From the NCBI GenBank assembly GCA_002286855.1, contig NRSV01000063.1, positions 1 to 64,000 on the forward strand: 64,000 nt of DNA, in the 5' to 3' direction. The DNA comes from Bipolaris cookei. Taxonomy: Eukaryota; Ascomycota; Dothideomycetes; Pleosporales; Pleosporaceae. Position 1 is the stretch's first letter; each line of letters starts with the position of its first letter. Positions 31,210 to 43,574 of this stretch are shown here, one piece after another. The position numbers were made by a program, and so were the translations under genes. Under the pieces are notes generated by a model. That model was not told where the DNA came from and searched no databases. It saw only the letters and a program-made list of their open reading frames with translations.

Positions 31210-32008
31210 AGCAAGTTTGTGTTGGGTTTCTTGTTGATGTTGTGATTTTGTTGCACAGAATTGAGATGTTGACTGGACGTTGTCCTGGAAAGAGTAGTGA
31301 TTTCCAGTGATATAACTGTGTTGTATGACGATGAAAGTAAAAGTGAAAATGGGGACAGAATCCGTCCAGTCTTTTGGCTCTCATCGTCCATACTGATGGA
31401 ATTCATCCTGATATCCTGATACCGGCGTGTCGTAACTTGAATTCTTGGGCATGCGATGAGCTTAACAAACAAGTGTGATGAAGTGATGTGGGAAACCGTA
31501 ATGTGAAGAGCTGGCAACGACACTAGCGATGTGATGGTGGTTGCCACAAAAGAAAACGCAGGGAGTTAATGGCAACTTTGCAGGAAAGCACACCCATGCC
31601 ATGTCCTTCCCGATGCAAATAAGATACAGAATAAAAGACTAGGTACCCATCAAGTCTAGAAACTACAGGTCTCATGTGAGCGGGTGGCATCATACACATG
31701 ATTGCATTTAACGTTCGAGTCGAGTAGAGCTACATAAACTAATAATTCCTCAGTTCACCACATGTCACCTCATACAAAATACATGAACACATGGACGTAA
31801 ACAAATACAACAACAAGTCGCTGCGTCGTCTCATAGCGCAGCTAGAAGGGTATCCCAAAACAAATACAAAGCACAAATACAAAACCAGCTGCCAGGGTTC
31901 AAATCCGAATCGCTCGCTTGCCCGTCGCCGCCATAATCATGAGTGTTCGTGAAGACTTAATAATAAATGCCCTGGCACACAAAAAAGGTCAGGAACAGTT
32001 CATATCTT
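31210..32008. other. Intergenic, no gene seen
   Basis: The frame of the broken coiled-coil gene stays open to about 31384 upstream of its ATG, so a further 5' exon is possible. The rest to 32008 is AT-rich and shows only the 3' flank of the next gene. Confidence 0.5.
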
Positions 32009-33469
32009 TCACTCGCGCAACAAACCACCAATGCCAAGACCTACACCATGATCGACGCGTCCGCGCTTGGGCGGACTAGTCTGATTTCGCAAGTCCGCTG
32101 TTGATGGCATGCGGCCCCTCTTGAGCTCGTTTGCGCGAGTCAAGCCATGGCCCTTTTTGACCTGGCCGAAAATTTTGCTCTGCACAAGATTCGAAGGCTG
32201 CGAGGCCGGCGCGGACATGACACCCTTTGCTGGGGGTGGTTGTTGTAGCAGGCTTCGTGCCATTTGGCTGGCTTGGGATTCTGGTACCTGGTCGTCTTCT
32301 CGATCTGTAAAAGCCTCCTCTTCGTCAATGCTAGACGCAGTGATGGTCGAGTTGCTACTTTGGCGCCGAATGCTTTCGGGCTTCTGCTGGTAGTAGACTG
32401 GGGGTGCTGACTGGGGAATGTTGGTTGGCGCGAAGAGGGGCGGTGTGCGAGGCACCTCGGCGCGGGGGAAGGCAGCTCTCTGGTTGGGCGTTTGAGGCAG
32501 CGATGACATGGATTGTGCACCTCGCTGGTGGCTGAAGCGTGCCCTTGGCGCTTGCACTCTGTTGGGAGTGGAAGGAGCTGTGGACGTGTCTTGGCTGAGC
32601 ATCTTGTCGGCCAACAACAGAGCCTCAAAGTTGCTCTGGCTCCTGTTTTGCTGAGAAAGCGGGGGCGGCGGGACGCGATTGAGACGGTTTCTTGGGGTAG
32701 GCTGGGCTGGGGTGCCAAAGGTAGATCGGGGCGAGGATTGCTCAATTTGCTCCAATAGAGGGGCAATGTGGTCGCGGTTGTTGCGGATTCTTGTCTTGAG
32801 CCGGTCGTTTTCCTCAATGAGGCTTGCCAGCTCGCCCTCACGGTGCTCCGTCAGACGCTTCTGCTGCTCAAGCATCTCTCGGAGCTCGTCGTTCTCGCTT
32901 TGGAGGACCTGATTCTGGCGGCTCAGTTCAGACACCATGACGGCATTGGCCACGTTGGCCGAGTCCTGGTACGTCTGTTCTGGCGCGGCCATTGTTGCAT
33001 GACGCTTCTCCTCGGCTTGCTGCAGCACGTCGAGCTCGCGTTGGGCCATGGCCAGCTCGACAGCCATGCGGCTCGCAGCTTCCTGGCTCTCCATGACGGC
33101 CATATTGTGCTGCAGCTTGTAGTGGGCTGCTGAGAGTCGCATATCGCGTAGTGCGTTGGACAGGCTGTTCACCATGGCCCTCAGTTCCTGGACAGAGGCA
33201 TTGTTGACCTGATCCTGGGGGTACAGGCCTGCGCCCAAGTCGGCCAAGGCAGACGTCTGGTCGGGCAGCTTGGTGGTGGGCGGGGGGGAGGTGAGCTGGG
33301 GAGTGGGGGGAGACGGCGTGCGCACTGCCGCGCGAGCAGCGGGCGCCTGTGAGGATGAGGGGGGAGGCGTCATGGAGGATGTGGTGCGGGGAGCGGGCGA
33401 GGCCAGCTTGGTGGTGCCTGGCGACGCGGGCTGGTGTTGAGGTGCGGGTGCGTGTTGGTGGGCATCCAT
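32009..33469 (-). CDS. Coiled-coil protein with disordered flanks, 486 aa, function unknown
   Basis: A single-exon frame from ATG 33469. Residues 1-75 are Pro/Ser/Thr-rich (SPAPRTTSSMTPPPSSS..). A long coiled coil follows at about 90-245, with VQELRAMVNSLSNALRDMRL, then MAVELAMAQRELDVLQQAEEK, and VSELSRQNQVLQSENDELREMLEQQKRL. The C-terminal half is disordered and has repeated TP sites (STFGTPAQPTPRNR, PQTPNQRAAFPR, PRTPPLF) that look like CDK targets. It ends with KGHGLTRANELKRGRMPST and a Gly-rich tail. A cytoskeletal or cell-cycle adaptor is a guess. Divergent from the LRR gene (523 bp between starts). Confidence 0.75.
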   Translation of the reverse strand: MDAHQHAPAPQHQPASPGTTKLASPAPRTTSSMTPPPSSSQAPAARAAVRTPSPPTPQLTSPPPTTKLPDQTSALADLGAGLYPQDQVNNASVQELRAMVNSLSNALRDMRLSAAHYKLQHNMAVMESQEAASRMAVELAMAQRELDVLQQAEEKRHATMAAPEQTYQDSANVANAVMVSELSRQNQVLQSENDELREMLEQQKRLTEHREGELASLIEENDRLKTRIRNNRDHIAPLLEQIEQSSPRSTFGTPAQPTPRNRLNRVPPPPLSQQNRSQSNFEALLLADKMLSQDTSTAPSTPNRVQAPRARFSHQRGAQSMSSLPQTPNQRAAFPRAEVPRTPPLFAPTNIPQSAPPVYYQQKPESIRRQSSNSTITASSIDEEEAFTDREDDQVPESQASQMARSLLQQPPPAKGVMSAPASQPSNLVQSKIFGQVKKGHGLTRANELKRGRMPSTADLRNQTSPPKRGRVDHGVGLGIGGLLRE

Positions 33470-33992
33470 TGCGGCGGAGCGGCGGGCAGCGGCAATACGC
33501 GACGCGGGAGCGCGACAAGTGCGTGTGTGGAGAAGGCGAGGGCGGCGTCGGGGCGCGCTGTGGGCCGCTTGCGGTGGCGGGCAAGGGCGGGGGCGAGGGA
33601 TGGGGAGGGTCAGAGGTGGTGGTGAGGGTGAAGGGCAAAATAGGCCGTGGCAGACGTGTCGTGGGCGGTCGCAGCGTCGCGGGCCCTGCGCTGGCTGCCT
33701 TGGTTGCAGTGCGCGCAGGCGGCGCTAGGCCCAAACGGCCGCCATGTCGATAAAACACAGACAGCAGCGTGTCGGCTGGGCAACCGTTCCCTCTCGTTCA
33801 CGCTCAGACTGGCTGCTGCGCCCGGCGCGGAGAATTACTCTGGCCCCAGCCAATTTGCCTTGTCGCCACACAATCCTCGACCCTCGTTCCCAGCCGGGCG
33901 TGCCTCTAGCTCCTTTGTATGTGTATGCGAGTCTGCATGAACGTCTTCGGAACCCCTAGGCGTGAGCGTGACATCCTGTAGCGCCCAACACC
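33470..33992. promoter_or_regulatory. Divergent promoter of the coiled-coil and LRR genes
   Basis: 523 bp of GC-rich sequence lie between two start codons on opposite strands. Frames across it, such as the minus-strand one reaching 33758, are shadows of the GC-rich composition. No specific factor site is claimed. Confidence 0.45.
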
Positions 33993-36900
33993 ATGGACCA
34001 GTCCTCGTCGACCCGCCCCTCTGGGATCCCCAGGCCCGCCCCCGCCTCTCGTCTGCCCGTCCTGCGCCAGTCGGCCAGCCAGTCGCAGTTGCGTGTCACC
34101 CCCTCGACCGAGCAACTGCGCAAGAAGCCCTCGCTGGCCTCCATCTCGCGCCCAACCGCCTCGACGCTGCAGAAGAAAACATCCAGGGCCTCGCTCGTCC
34201 TCCCCAACGGTCCTCCTGCTGCTGCTGCCGCCGCCCCCTCGGTTGCCGCGCCCCCGAGTTCGACTCCAGGACGGACCCCCTACTCCTCTTCCCGCAGAGT
34301 CAGTGGCATCCCCAACTTTGGCCAACGCCGCACCTCGATTGCTGCCTCGAGCGCTTCCTCGAACTACAGTGATGCTTCAACCTTCAAGAAACCCCTGGCC
34401 CGGCCTGGCTCGTACCAGTCAAAGGAATCGTCACGCCCAACCTCGTCCTCTGTCCCTGGCGGCCCGGAAGACACATTGGGCCGGCTGGAAGGCTTCAGGT
34501 CAGCCTCAAGGGCATCCTCGCGCGCCAGTTCACGGGCAGCACACCATGAAAGTGATGCGGAACACGAGGCCGCCATTTCAGACGGCTCAGAGCAGCCACG
34601 GCCCTCGCTTTCAGAAAGAACTATAGAGAGTCTGTCGCAACTTCCATCTTCACCAGCACCAAAGAAGGGAAGGCGCAGATCCAGCTTCTTCAATAACGAC
34701 AATAGCATGCCACCACCGCTACGCCCAGCGTCGGCCACGTCCAATGGCAGCAGACCATCGACCAGCGATGGCTCGCAACAGACTATCCCAGGGACTCCAA
34801 AGAGACTTGCTGTTCCACCCACCAACAGAATGTCCATGACATCTCCAGGCAAGCGGAGTGCGAGTGCCAACGTCATTTCGTCAGCTGTGACCCCTACCAG
34901 GCAAACATCCCTTGTGCGTTCCGCGTCAACCGTTAAGAAGCAGCCACTGTCGGCAGCCCACAATCTCCAAGACACGCCCAAGCCACGTTTGATGACCAAC
35001 ACCAAGAATCTCGCTGCCCGCACACCGAGAACCCGGGCATCCCTCGGCAACATGTTTGCACAAGCAACCTCGCCTCCCGGCACTGCCGTCAGTTCTCCAG
35101 TCCAAAGCCACGAGACCCCGGTGAAAAAGACACCAGACACCATTCGAAGGGTCGCCAGCTCTTCAGCAGCTCTGCGGGATCACATTGCAAAGGCCAAGGC
35201 GGCAAAGAAGCCAGACATTGCTCCGGCACCCGTCGAAGCCTCGCCAAAGGCTGCGAGTTCCTCGAATGCCTTGAGAGAACAAATTGCAAAGGCCAGGGAG
35301 GCTGCCAAGCGAGCAAGGGCCGAGCCCGTTAGGAACAGCACACCCCCTTCGGATGTCATCATTCCCGATCCAGCCGAAATTGCAACATTTGACTTTGGTC
35401 TCAATGAAGACCCTTTCAACCAGCGCGCCAAGGGCGGCAGCTCTGTTCTGCGTCGGCGTATCGATGCTGCTCGTGGAGATGGTCGCTTGAACATTGCTGC
35501 AATCGGCCTAAAAGAGATACCAGATGATGTGCTTTCAATGTATACTTATGATCCCAACGACACAAAGGTGGCGTGGGGCGAAGTTGTAGATCTTACTTCT
35601 ATTCTAGCTGCGGACAATGAGCTTGAAATTATCCCAGACAGCATGTTTCCCGACGTTACTGTCGAAGACATGATTGACTCCGACGAGGCGGGTCCTCAGT
35701 TTGGCGGAGTCCAGAATATTGACTTTCACGGTAACATGCTTCGCGAGCTGCCCATGGGTCTGAGACGACTTACACAGTTGTCCAAACTGAACCTCGTAAG
35801 TCTTTGCTTAAGCCGACGGTGGTTCTCCACGAGCCAGTATCATCTGCGCGATGTACACCATTGCTAACAATGCCCAGTCAAGGAATAAGCTGTCTATGGA
35901 CGTATTTGACGTTATTGCCCAAATACCCACTCTTCGCGAGCTGAAGCTAGCCGAGAACAACCTGGAAGGTCCCCTGTCACCAGCGCTGTGCGATCTTACC
36001 GCATTAGAGATTCTGGAATTACAGGCAAACAAGCTGGCTAGCCTCCCCAGTGGCTTCGAACGCTTGACCCAACTCCGCACGCTTAATGTATCCGACAACC
36101 AGCTCCGCAGCATTCCCACCGAGGTTTTCTCTTCCGCCCTCATTGAGCTGAACGCATCCAAGAATCGCCTCGAGGGTGCTTTCTTTTCCAGAAATTCTAT
36201 AACGCACCTGCAAGAACTGCACGTAGCTCAGAACTCCCTTACGTCGCTATGCGAAGACGACTCAATTGATTTGCCCGCACTCAAGGTCTTGAATGTCTCT
36301 ATCAATCGACTTACCTCTCTACCTGCAGTATCGGGTTGCATCAGTCTCATCACTCTACTAGTGGGAGAGAACAAACTCACAGCTTTGCCAGAAGGTTTTA
36401 CTGCCCTTCAGCAGCTCCGTACTGCAGATTTTACTGGCAACGACATAATCCAGCTTGACGAAAAGATTGCACTTATGGAGAGTCTTGACCACTTTACTGT
36501 GGCTGCCAACCCCCTGCGTGATCGAAAATTCCTTTCCATGGGTACCGAAGACTTGAAGCGTGACCTGGCCTCCCGGTTGCCAGCCGATGATCTTCCAGCC
36601 GAGGTTGATGAAGAATTTGTAAACGAAGATACTCAAGGACTTCAATCCAAATGGGAACTTACTCCCTCTGGTACTTTGGATCTAGCAGGCAAGGATATGG
36701 ACGAGCTTGAAGTTGATGACGCTACATCAGAAGTTCTCGTTAATGGCTTACGTCAACTCCAACTGCAGCGCAACAAATTCATCGCTATTCCGCCTGTTGT
36801 TGGGACTTTTCAGCATCTCACTGTTCTTGATCTCTCTAGGAACGCTATTGGGGTTGCATTGTCAGCGCCACTCGAACTTGCCCAACTCCGAGATCTCCGC

Positions 36901-37341
36901 CTTGCTAGCAACAAGCTGACAAGCTTGACACCACTGACGGCCCATCTTACAGCACCGCATCTTGTCACCTTGGATGTTTCGATAAATCGGCTGAGTGGTG
37001 CTCTGCCTGCCCTTCACACCTCATTCCCGTCGCTCACCACTCTGTTGGCATCGGACAATAAGATTTCAGAGGTCTCTGCCGAAAGTCTGACGAACCTGAG
37101 AATTGTGAACCTCGGAAACAACGACATTGACCGCTTGGAGCCACGTATCGGATTGCTGCAAGGCACTCTGACTGGCTTCGAGGTTGAAGGCAACAAGTTT
37201 AGGGTGCCCAACCGGCAAGTCCTACAAAAGGGTACAGATGCCGTTTTGACATGGCTTCGAGACAAGATACCAAGGGAGAGTTGGAAGAGTACCGACAGCG
37301 CAGGTACTGAATTCTTCGATGCTGATGATGGTGGCTTTTAG
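33993..37341 (+). CDS. Leucine-rich repeat protein resembling LRRC40, 1088 aa, two exons
   Basis: Exon 1 is 33993-35795 and exon 2 is 35878-37341, joined by an 82-nt intron (GTAAGT, GCTAACAATGCCCAG). The first about 480 residues are disordered and Ser/Pro/Arg-rich (RPSGIPRPAPASRLPVLRQS, NMFAQATSPPGTAVSS) with many SP/TP sites. A duplicated SSxALRxHI/QIAKA motif appears at about 390 and 427. Leucine-rich repeats start near 500 (LNIAAIGLKEIPDDVLSMY) and fill the rest: LRELKLAENNLEGPL, LRTLNVSDNQLRSIP, LKVLNVSINRLTSLP, LTVLDLSRNAIGVAL, LRIVNLGNNDIDRL. The end, EGNKFRVPNRQVLQKGTDAVLTWLRDKIP shared in pattern with animal LRRC40, supports that relation. It is probably a cytoplasmic scaffold; the partner is unknown. 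Confidence 0.85.
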
Positions 37342-38073
37342 GTTTCTCAGTTGGGATGTTAGACTAGGGCGGTAGGTTTAGGGAAGATAAGGCAGGTGTC
37401 TATGGAAGAGTCATTCGCTTTGGCTATATTTTAGGTATCTTGTAATACTTTCATGTATATATTTGCGCCATGGTCAAGGGTTTGGGGAGATTTTCTTTTA
37501 GACTTCTTCCTTTGTATATTTTTCTTACTTTTCCTCCCTTCTCACTTCTCACTTCTTGTTCTTTTCATACTTGCTGTTTTATTCTCGCGTATCAAAGGGG
37601 GGGACTGCCACAATGACCTATACGGTGTTCGTTTGTTATAGAATTAGTCATGGCGATCTGATTATGCAGAAATATGCGCAGCCCTATATCCTTTTCAAAT
37701 GCGACTTGATAAAAAAAATCTGACTAATGCGTGATCACCGTTGTTGCTCATAGTTTGATACAAATGTCAATGTCCCGAAGGATGAGCGCCGTCTCGTCGA
37801 CCCACTTACTAGCGGACCAGCGTCGGCGAAACGCTTTTCCGCCAGCTCGCCTCGCGCACGCTAAGCGGCACTTCGAAAATTCGCGAATTGTCGAGATTTC
37901 TTTCCCCGACAGCCGTACGATTCACTAACCACCAGGTCCGCCGTCGAGGTACGTTAGCCATTTTCGCATCGCACCGAGCGCAATCGCAGCATTCAACTGT
38001 CAACGCGGCACGCGATACAAAAAAGCGCAGTTGGACAACAGAGGGCTGATTCGAGCATAGACAATCCGATACA
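37342..38073. other. 3' flank of the LRR gene and RPL13 promoter
   Basis: The T-rich part to about 37600 looks like 3'UTR. The GC-richer part from 37730 is the RPL13 promoter and 5' leader. No additional gene is visible. Confidence 0.55.
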
Positions 38074-38941
38074 ATGGCGATCAAGCACAACCAGCAGATT
38101 CAGAAGAATCACTTCCACAAGGACTGGTACGTTGAACAAATAGGAAAATTGTTGCATGGGTTCAGTAAACTGACTGCAAGATAGGCAACGCTACGTCCGC
38201 GTGCACTTCGACCAGGTAATTCCCCTCTCACCTCGCTGAGAGTAGTGGCGCCTGTGTACAGATTTCTGACATTGCAAACAGCCTGGCAAGAAGAAGTCCA
38301 GACGCAATGCTCGTGTTGCCAAGGCTGCGAAGGTCGCCCCTAGGCCTGTTGACAAGCTGAGGCCTATTGTCCGCTGCCCAAGTAATTATTCTCCGACAGA
38401 TGCACTTTGACAAAATTGCTAATCGCCGTAGCCATCAAGTACAACCGCCGTGTCCGCCCCGGCCGTGGTTTCTCGCTTGCTGAGTTGAAGGGTAAATATT
38501 CTCTTTCAACTGTGTTGAGCACTACTAATCTCTGCAGCTGCTGGTATCCCTCGCAAGTTCGCTCGCACCATCGGTATCTCTGTCGACCCCCGCCGCCAGA
38601 ACCTTTCCGAGGAGGGCCTCAAGGCCAACGTTGAGCGGCTCCAGGAGTACAGGAAGCGCCTCATTCTCTTCCCCCGCCGTAACGGCAAGACTAAGAGCGG
38701 TGACGCCTCCGCCGAGGACGTCAAGGCTGCTAAGAGCGGTGACAACCTTGTCAGCAACACCTCTGCCGTTTTCCCCATCAAGAACGTCGTTGAGCTTGAG
38801 GAGGGCCCCATTGGCAACTACGAGGCTACCGAGAACGCCTACAGGAAGCTCCGTGACGCCCGCGCCGAGGCCCGCTACGTCGGTGCCCGCGAGAAGCGCG
38901 CCAAGGCCAAGGCTGAGGAGGCTGAAGCCAAGAAGAAATAA
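38074..38941 (+). CDS. RPL13: 60S ribosomal protein L13 (eL13), 215 aa, five exons
   Basis: A structural protein of the large ribosomal subunit. Exons are 38074-38126, 38185-38215, 38282-38381, 38432-38491 and 38538-38941, with four introns of 46-66 nt and continuous frame, the usual intron-rich pattern of fungal ribosomal protein genes. The protein starts MAIKHNQQIQKNHFHKDWQRYVRVHFDQP, then the basic KKKSRRNARVAKAAKVAPRP, VRPGRGFSLAELKAAGIPRKFARTIGISVDPRR, and VERLQEYRKRLILFPRR. It ends with a Lys/Ala/Glu-rich tail (AKAKAEEAEAKKK). All are typical of eL13. It converges with the AlcR-like gene. Confidence 0.95.
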
Positions 38942-39510
38942 GCTACTCGCTGGTGAAGCGACTGCGTGGTTCTTTGCTATAGCTTACGACACTATAAAAG
39001 TCAGGGTTACGATACGGCAATGGGTATTCCCAGCGTGGGCAATCCCAGCATGGGCGGCGTCACGTTTAGGTCTGTCTAAGGTTGACAGCATGTGAATGAT
39101 ACCTAGTTTTTCAAATGCAAGCCGTGCCTCCCATTATACGTTGTCGTCGATGTGTCCGCCATGAGGTAATATCTGTGTCACTAATGTACACCGCCAACAC
39201 GATTCTGTACTAGAGACGGTGGACTGAGGTCTCAACTTTTGTGTTATAACGTTGTTATTTATGGCAGTAATCCGACATTGCTCCGTTTCTTGTCTACCAA
39301 ATTTCGGCCAAACCACAAGTCAGCCTCCTTTTATCAATACGGACATGGAGAATTGACACTCAGCATTGACCAAGAGAAAACCTGGTCTGTTCATAGATGT
39401 TCTTACACTTCAAAGGCAAAAGAAAGAAAGACCGAGCTGATCTAGAAGGTACATTCTGCACTACTTATCACTCAATCAAAACATCCACAACTACAAGAGC
39501 CATGTCTTAT

Positions 39511-39541
39511 GTCATTCATTCATTCATTCATTTAATCATTA
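39511..39541. repeat. (CATT)n microsatellite
   Basis: About five CATT units (cattcattcattcatt) lie just downstream of the stop of the AlcR-like gene, in its 3' flank. The surrounding region 38942-39567 holds only 3' flanks and no gene. Confidence 0.8.
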
Positions 39542-39567
39542 ATATCATCAATCTATCCCATAACACT

Positions 39568-42563
39568 CTACGGCTGCACATTAAAATCCCAAACGCTCGA
39601 CCCATCAAGATTCAACGGCGCCGGAAAGTCCAGAATATCACTATCTGCCAGCGGAAGCTGAGCCTCGGAGTCTGGATAGCTAGTCGCAGACCCTTGGTAA
39701 CTGGACGGATGATAGGGGTAGTTGGGTTGGCCTGGTGCTCCAGCATGGCCGTGGGGGTGAGACTGATTCTGACTATCATCCATGATATCATCCATACCCC
39801 ACGGCTGGAAAAACGACGAGCATTCCGCCGTACCCGATGCTGCGGTATCAGCAGGAGCACCAGGAACAGGACTCTTCTCACTCCCGCTCGTACGCCCCTC
39901 CTCCTCCTCTTCTTCTTCTTCTTCCTCCGTCGTCGTCGTCGTCGCAGTCGCACTTCTATCCCCCATCTCCATCGTCGCATCATCCAGCATGCTACTCAAG
40001 CAGCGCGCCGCCAAAAACGCCATATCGGATTTCCGACCTAGATACCACAGTCCCTCCATGCAATCCCTACATCGCAACCGCGCTTGCTCGCGTTCTTCGC
40101 GGGTTGAGTCAGCGGATGCGGTGATAGAAACGAGTATGTAGCCCGCTCTACACAGCGAGCGTACGAACACGACCGTCCACGGCTCCGTCAACAACGCCGC
40201 TTCACTCAGCGCAAAATGGAACTCGCTCCGCGGCACCCCGCCTGCCGCCGCCGCCGCCGCCGCCGCAAATTCCTCCTCGCTCTGCGTCGCCGAATGTATA
40301 CTCGCAAGACTCAGATCCGCGACCGCCAGCGCATTCTGGCGTCGCAGCGTAGCCACGAGGTTTGCAGCTAAGCGGCAGGCACGTTCATTGGGGAGCGAGA
40401 ATGCTGCGGTGTCGATTGTGTGGAGGAGGTCGGACAGCAGGAAGACTCCGAGGTGCCAGTGACCCGCGAGGAGAATGTACCAGGATTGGATGCGTGTGGG
40501 GAGTGTGGCGTGATGGGTTATGCAGTCTGAGATGAAGGGGGCGTAGATGCGGGACCAGTATGTGTATACTTGGAAGGCGGCGTTAATGGCGGACTAGATT
40601 GTGCTGTCAGAATCCATATATACAAGAATTGGAAAGAGAAAATGGGGAATAGAGAAGGATTAGAGATGCGGACTCTCTAAGAGAGATTGAACTGACTTAC
40701 TTCTATTTTATCTGCTGACGCTCGTCGCGAGACTAGCGTCTGAATCTGGGATACCCGTCGATACAATAGCACTTTTACCGGCGCGGCGGAACTTAGTGTT
40801 GAAGCAGCGAGTTTGTAACTGCATGGCCATCTCGTTGCTTCGGGGTCTGCTTGCGAGTCTGGGTTGCGCATGAACAAGTTGCCCCATATCTTCTTGTCTT
40901 CTGGATTCTTGGACGCTTCACTGTCCATAGTCGGGGCATCCATGGTGGCGTCTGGAGGAACAGGATGGAACTGGGCGTCGAACATGTTTGGTATTACTGG
41001 CCATGCAGTCGAGGCAGAAGTGGCGACGGCGGGAGGAGTGGGCTGGGCGGGTTTGTGGCTTTCTGGTCGAGGGAGTTCGCAATCTTCGTCGTCGACGACG
41101 ACTGTACGTTCTGAAATCGTGGCCGACAACGTGTCGAACATGACGCCTAGCCAGTACAGTAGGTTGAATGTGTCGCGGTCTTCTTGCCGGAGAGGGTCTT
41201 GGGACTCTCTGTTTGCGGTTCTAGGCATGGCTTGTTCTGCGCGCTCCAGTGCGCGTCGCTGAGCCATCATCTGGCGCAATGCTAACTCAAGAAATATTGG
41301 CGCTTCATCATCTTGTATGATGCTCTTGAAGTATTCGTACTTGGCTTTCAGTTGGGACACGCTGTAGGGAAATGGGCGGGATATGTCGAGGGGCCGCTGG
41401 GTGAGCGAGAAGATGATCATTGCAAAGACGACGCGGAACGAATCGATGCCAGCTGCACGGTGTAGTATCTGGGATGTCTGATGCCACAGACCTTCTTGCA
41501 TTGATCGCTCAAAGTAGTTCGATTCTGGGAATTCGTCCGTTGAGAAGCTGTAGTCTGTCGGCCGAGCCTGCGAACCTCGGTTACCTGCTTGAGCCCATTG
41601 CGATGCAAAGGCCACGACGGCCATGTTGAGTGCCTTGGAAGCTGTACGCTCTTCCTCGGCCGTCAAGGCTCGTATACGAATGGAGTTGTACGCTCGGTCA
41701 AGCTGGATGACGCGGTTGTACATTCGGTTACCCCATGACGAACCCCATTCCCTGTTTGCTCTTCCTGCTGATAGAACAGACGGCCTGTATTTCTGTAGTG
41801 TGTATGGACAGTTGTGCTCGGTCAGCCAGCATGAAAGGGCGTTTTCCATGCTGTCATTGTAAATCCGAAGTAGGCCGTTGGTTACGAAACCACGTGAACT
41901 CCTTTCCGCTAGGAGCATGTTTTTGAACTGAAGTGAACCGCTACCCATCGGCCGTCTATCTCTAAACCGTCCATCGAATGGGGATCGTTGGGATTGTGAT
42001 GATAACGAGAACGGGCCTCGTCCATAGCTCTTGCGTGATCGCACTGGCACCAGATCACCAGCATAGCCGGACCCGCTCATCTCGTTATCTACATCCTCGG
42101 GTGGCGTGTTGTTTGAGTCATCTTCTTGATCCTCCTCTTCCCCGAAAGACTTTGCCCAGCGTCTTCTTCGGTCAGCTACCTCGAAACTAGAATTGCCCTG
42201 GAAGCTGTGATGCTGAGTCGTGGATCCTTCGGTACTGTCATTGCTACTTTGAGTCCCAGATCTTGTCCTCTTTCGTTCACGTTCCTGAGTTAAGTTGGCG
42301 GTAGCTTTCAACCAGTTGAAAGTGCAGGCCTGTTTTTTTCGGAGGCAGTTCGAGCATGATTGGCCTGTAAAGTCAGCAAACCTTTCTGCATCACAGGCTC
42401 TTTTGCTGCGTCGACACGCATCACAACTGCGTCTTTGGCGGCGGCGAGGGGGATTAGGTAAAGCAGATGGGTTGGCCACGTAAGGCGGAGGTGGTGGTTG
42501 TGATGACTTGTCAATATTTTCCGGGACCTCCTTCATAGTGGTGCCTTCAAATGTCTTGAGCAT
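39568..42563 (-). CDS. Zn(II)2Cys6 transcription factor, AlcR-like, 962 aa, two exons
   Basis: A nuclear DNA-binding regulator. Exon 1 (42563-40701) starts at the ATG giving MLKTFEGTTM. The 107-nt intron runs from GTAAGT (40700) to AATCTAG (40594), and exon 2 is 40593-39568. The zinc cluster is near the N-terminus: C47-x2-C50-x6-C57, a longer loop, C70-x2-C73-x6-C80 followed by TFNWL. The long loop and CTFNWL ending resemble AlcR, the ethanol regulator of Aspergillus, more than a standard Gal4 cluster. The middle has a fungal-TF-type helical domain (YFERSMQEGLWHQTSQILHRAAG..). Exon 2 contains Ala8, Thr5 and Glu10 runs. Without exon joining the C-terminal third would be lost. Target genes are unknown. 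Confidence 0.85.
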
Positions 42564-42966
42564 CTTGAATATTTCGAGCGTGCACACACGAGATGGCCGG
42601 CCAGAATAGACTCATCAACAAGTGCCCCAGGGGCAGAGACTATAGCGGATACTTGAGGCAACATGGATGCAAGCATTGCAGAGCACGGTGTCCTGGTCCC
42701 TGCAACGACCCCGCTTTTTTATATTCACTGCACCCATTGCGGGGGATGAACTGCGAGGATGCGAAATCTCAGACCTATTCCAAAACGTCATAGCCGAGTC
42801 TTAGTTTCAAAACTGATGGCTGTCGGCCTGAAGTTCCGCTACGTGCCGCTTATGGTGTGGACTATTCACAGCGTGATCGCCATACTGAGGCGCTGCTCTT
42901 AGTTAAGATCATGTAGCAGCACAAACGTATAGAAATCGGGCACACGCGTCGGGCGGTGACGAATTA

Positions 42967-43574
42967 CACGTGAAATGCATTGGCGTTCGGTGTTTTTTCC
43001 CTCAGGAATAGCGCCTTTTCGGCCGTTTTGGTCAAACCTGGATCCCTAGCTGAAGCGCTTGCTTCCGCATCGCCTTTTTCCATCAGCAAAACGAAAACAC
43101 TTGCCAATTTGAGCATGTCATCGAATCCGCTACTGTACCCTGTCTCGCCAACACCGTACGATGCCTTCCTGATTACGATTGTAGGTGCAGTGCTTGTTCG
43201 AGCACGAAGCATTACTTGCGTGGCAACAATGCCTGCATCTTACTTCCATCGACACAGCCACTAGGAGCCAAGGAACCTTGCCCAAAATGATGTGCTTCCC
43301 CGACCTTCTCTCTGCGATGAGCCGCTCGACATAAACGTTGAGCAATATTCCTGCGGCCCGTTTCTAGGCACAGAATAGATCTCGGGAGTACATAGCGTTC
43401 GTTAAAATCGACGTCAGAACCGGGATACCTTGACAACGGAAACTCGGAAGGTGTGATTGGAATCTGGAACAATTGCTTTGCAATGGTTGGTCCGAGAAGC
43501 TTCGCACATGTCGCTTGACGTGACATTTGTAAGAGGCTGCGGTAACAATCAATATCAACTATTGATCCGATCAT
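42967..43574 (-). pseudogene. Frame-shifted gene relic, family unknown
   Basis: Three consecutive minus-strand pieces in different frames read like one protein: MIGSIVDIDCYRSLLQMS.. to ..LPRSILCLETGRR, then NVYVERLIAERRSGKHIIL.., then TIVIRKASYGVGETGYSSG.. to the stop near 42964. No splice sites neatly join them, so at least two frameshifts are implied. I do not recognise the family. Chance frames remain possible. Confidence 0.3.

Noticed and set aside
31889..31910. GGTTCAAATCC-like tRNA T-loop motif
   Set aside because: No acceptor stem, D-arm or anticodon arm can be placed around it.
32928..33758. 276-codon minus-strand frame upstream of and across the coiled-coil gene start
   Set aside because: It overlaps the coiled-coil gene in another frame, is rich in Pro/Arg/Thr from GC-rich DNA and has no domain.
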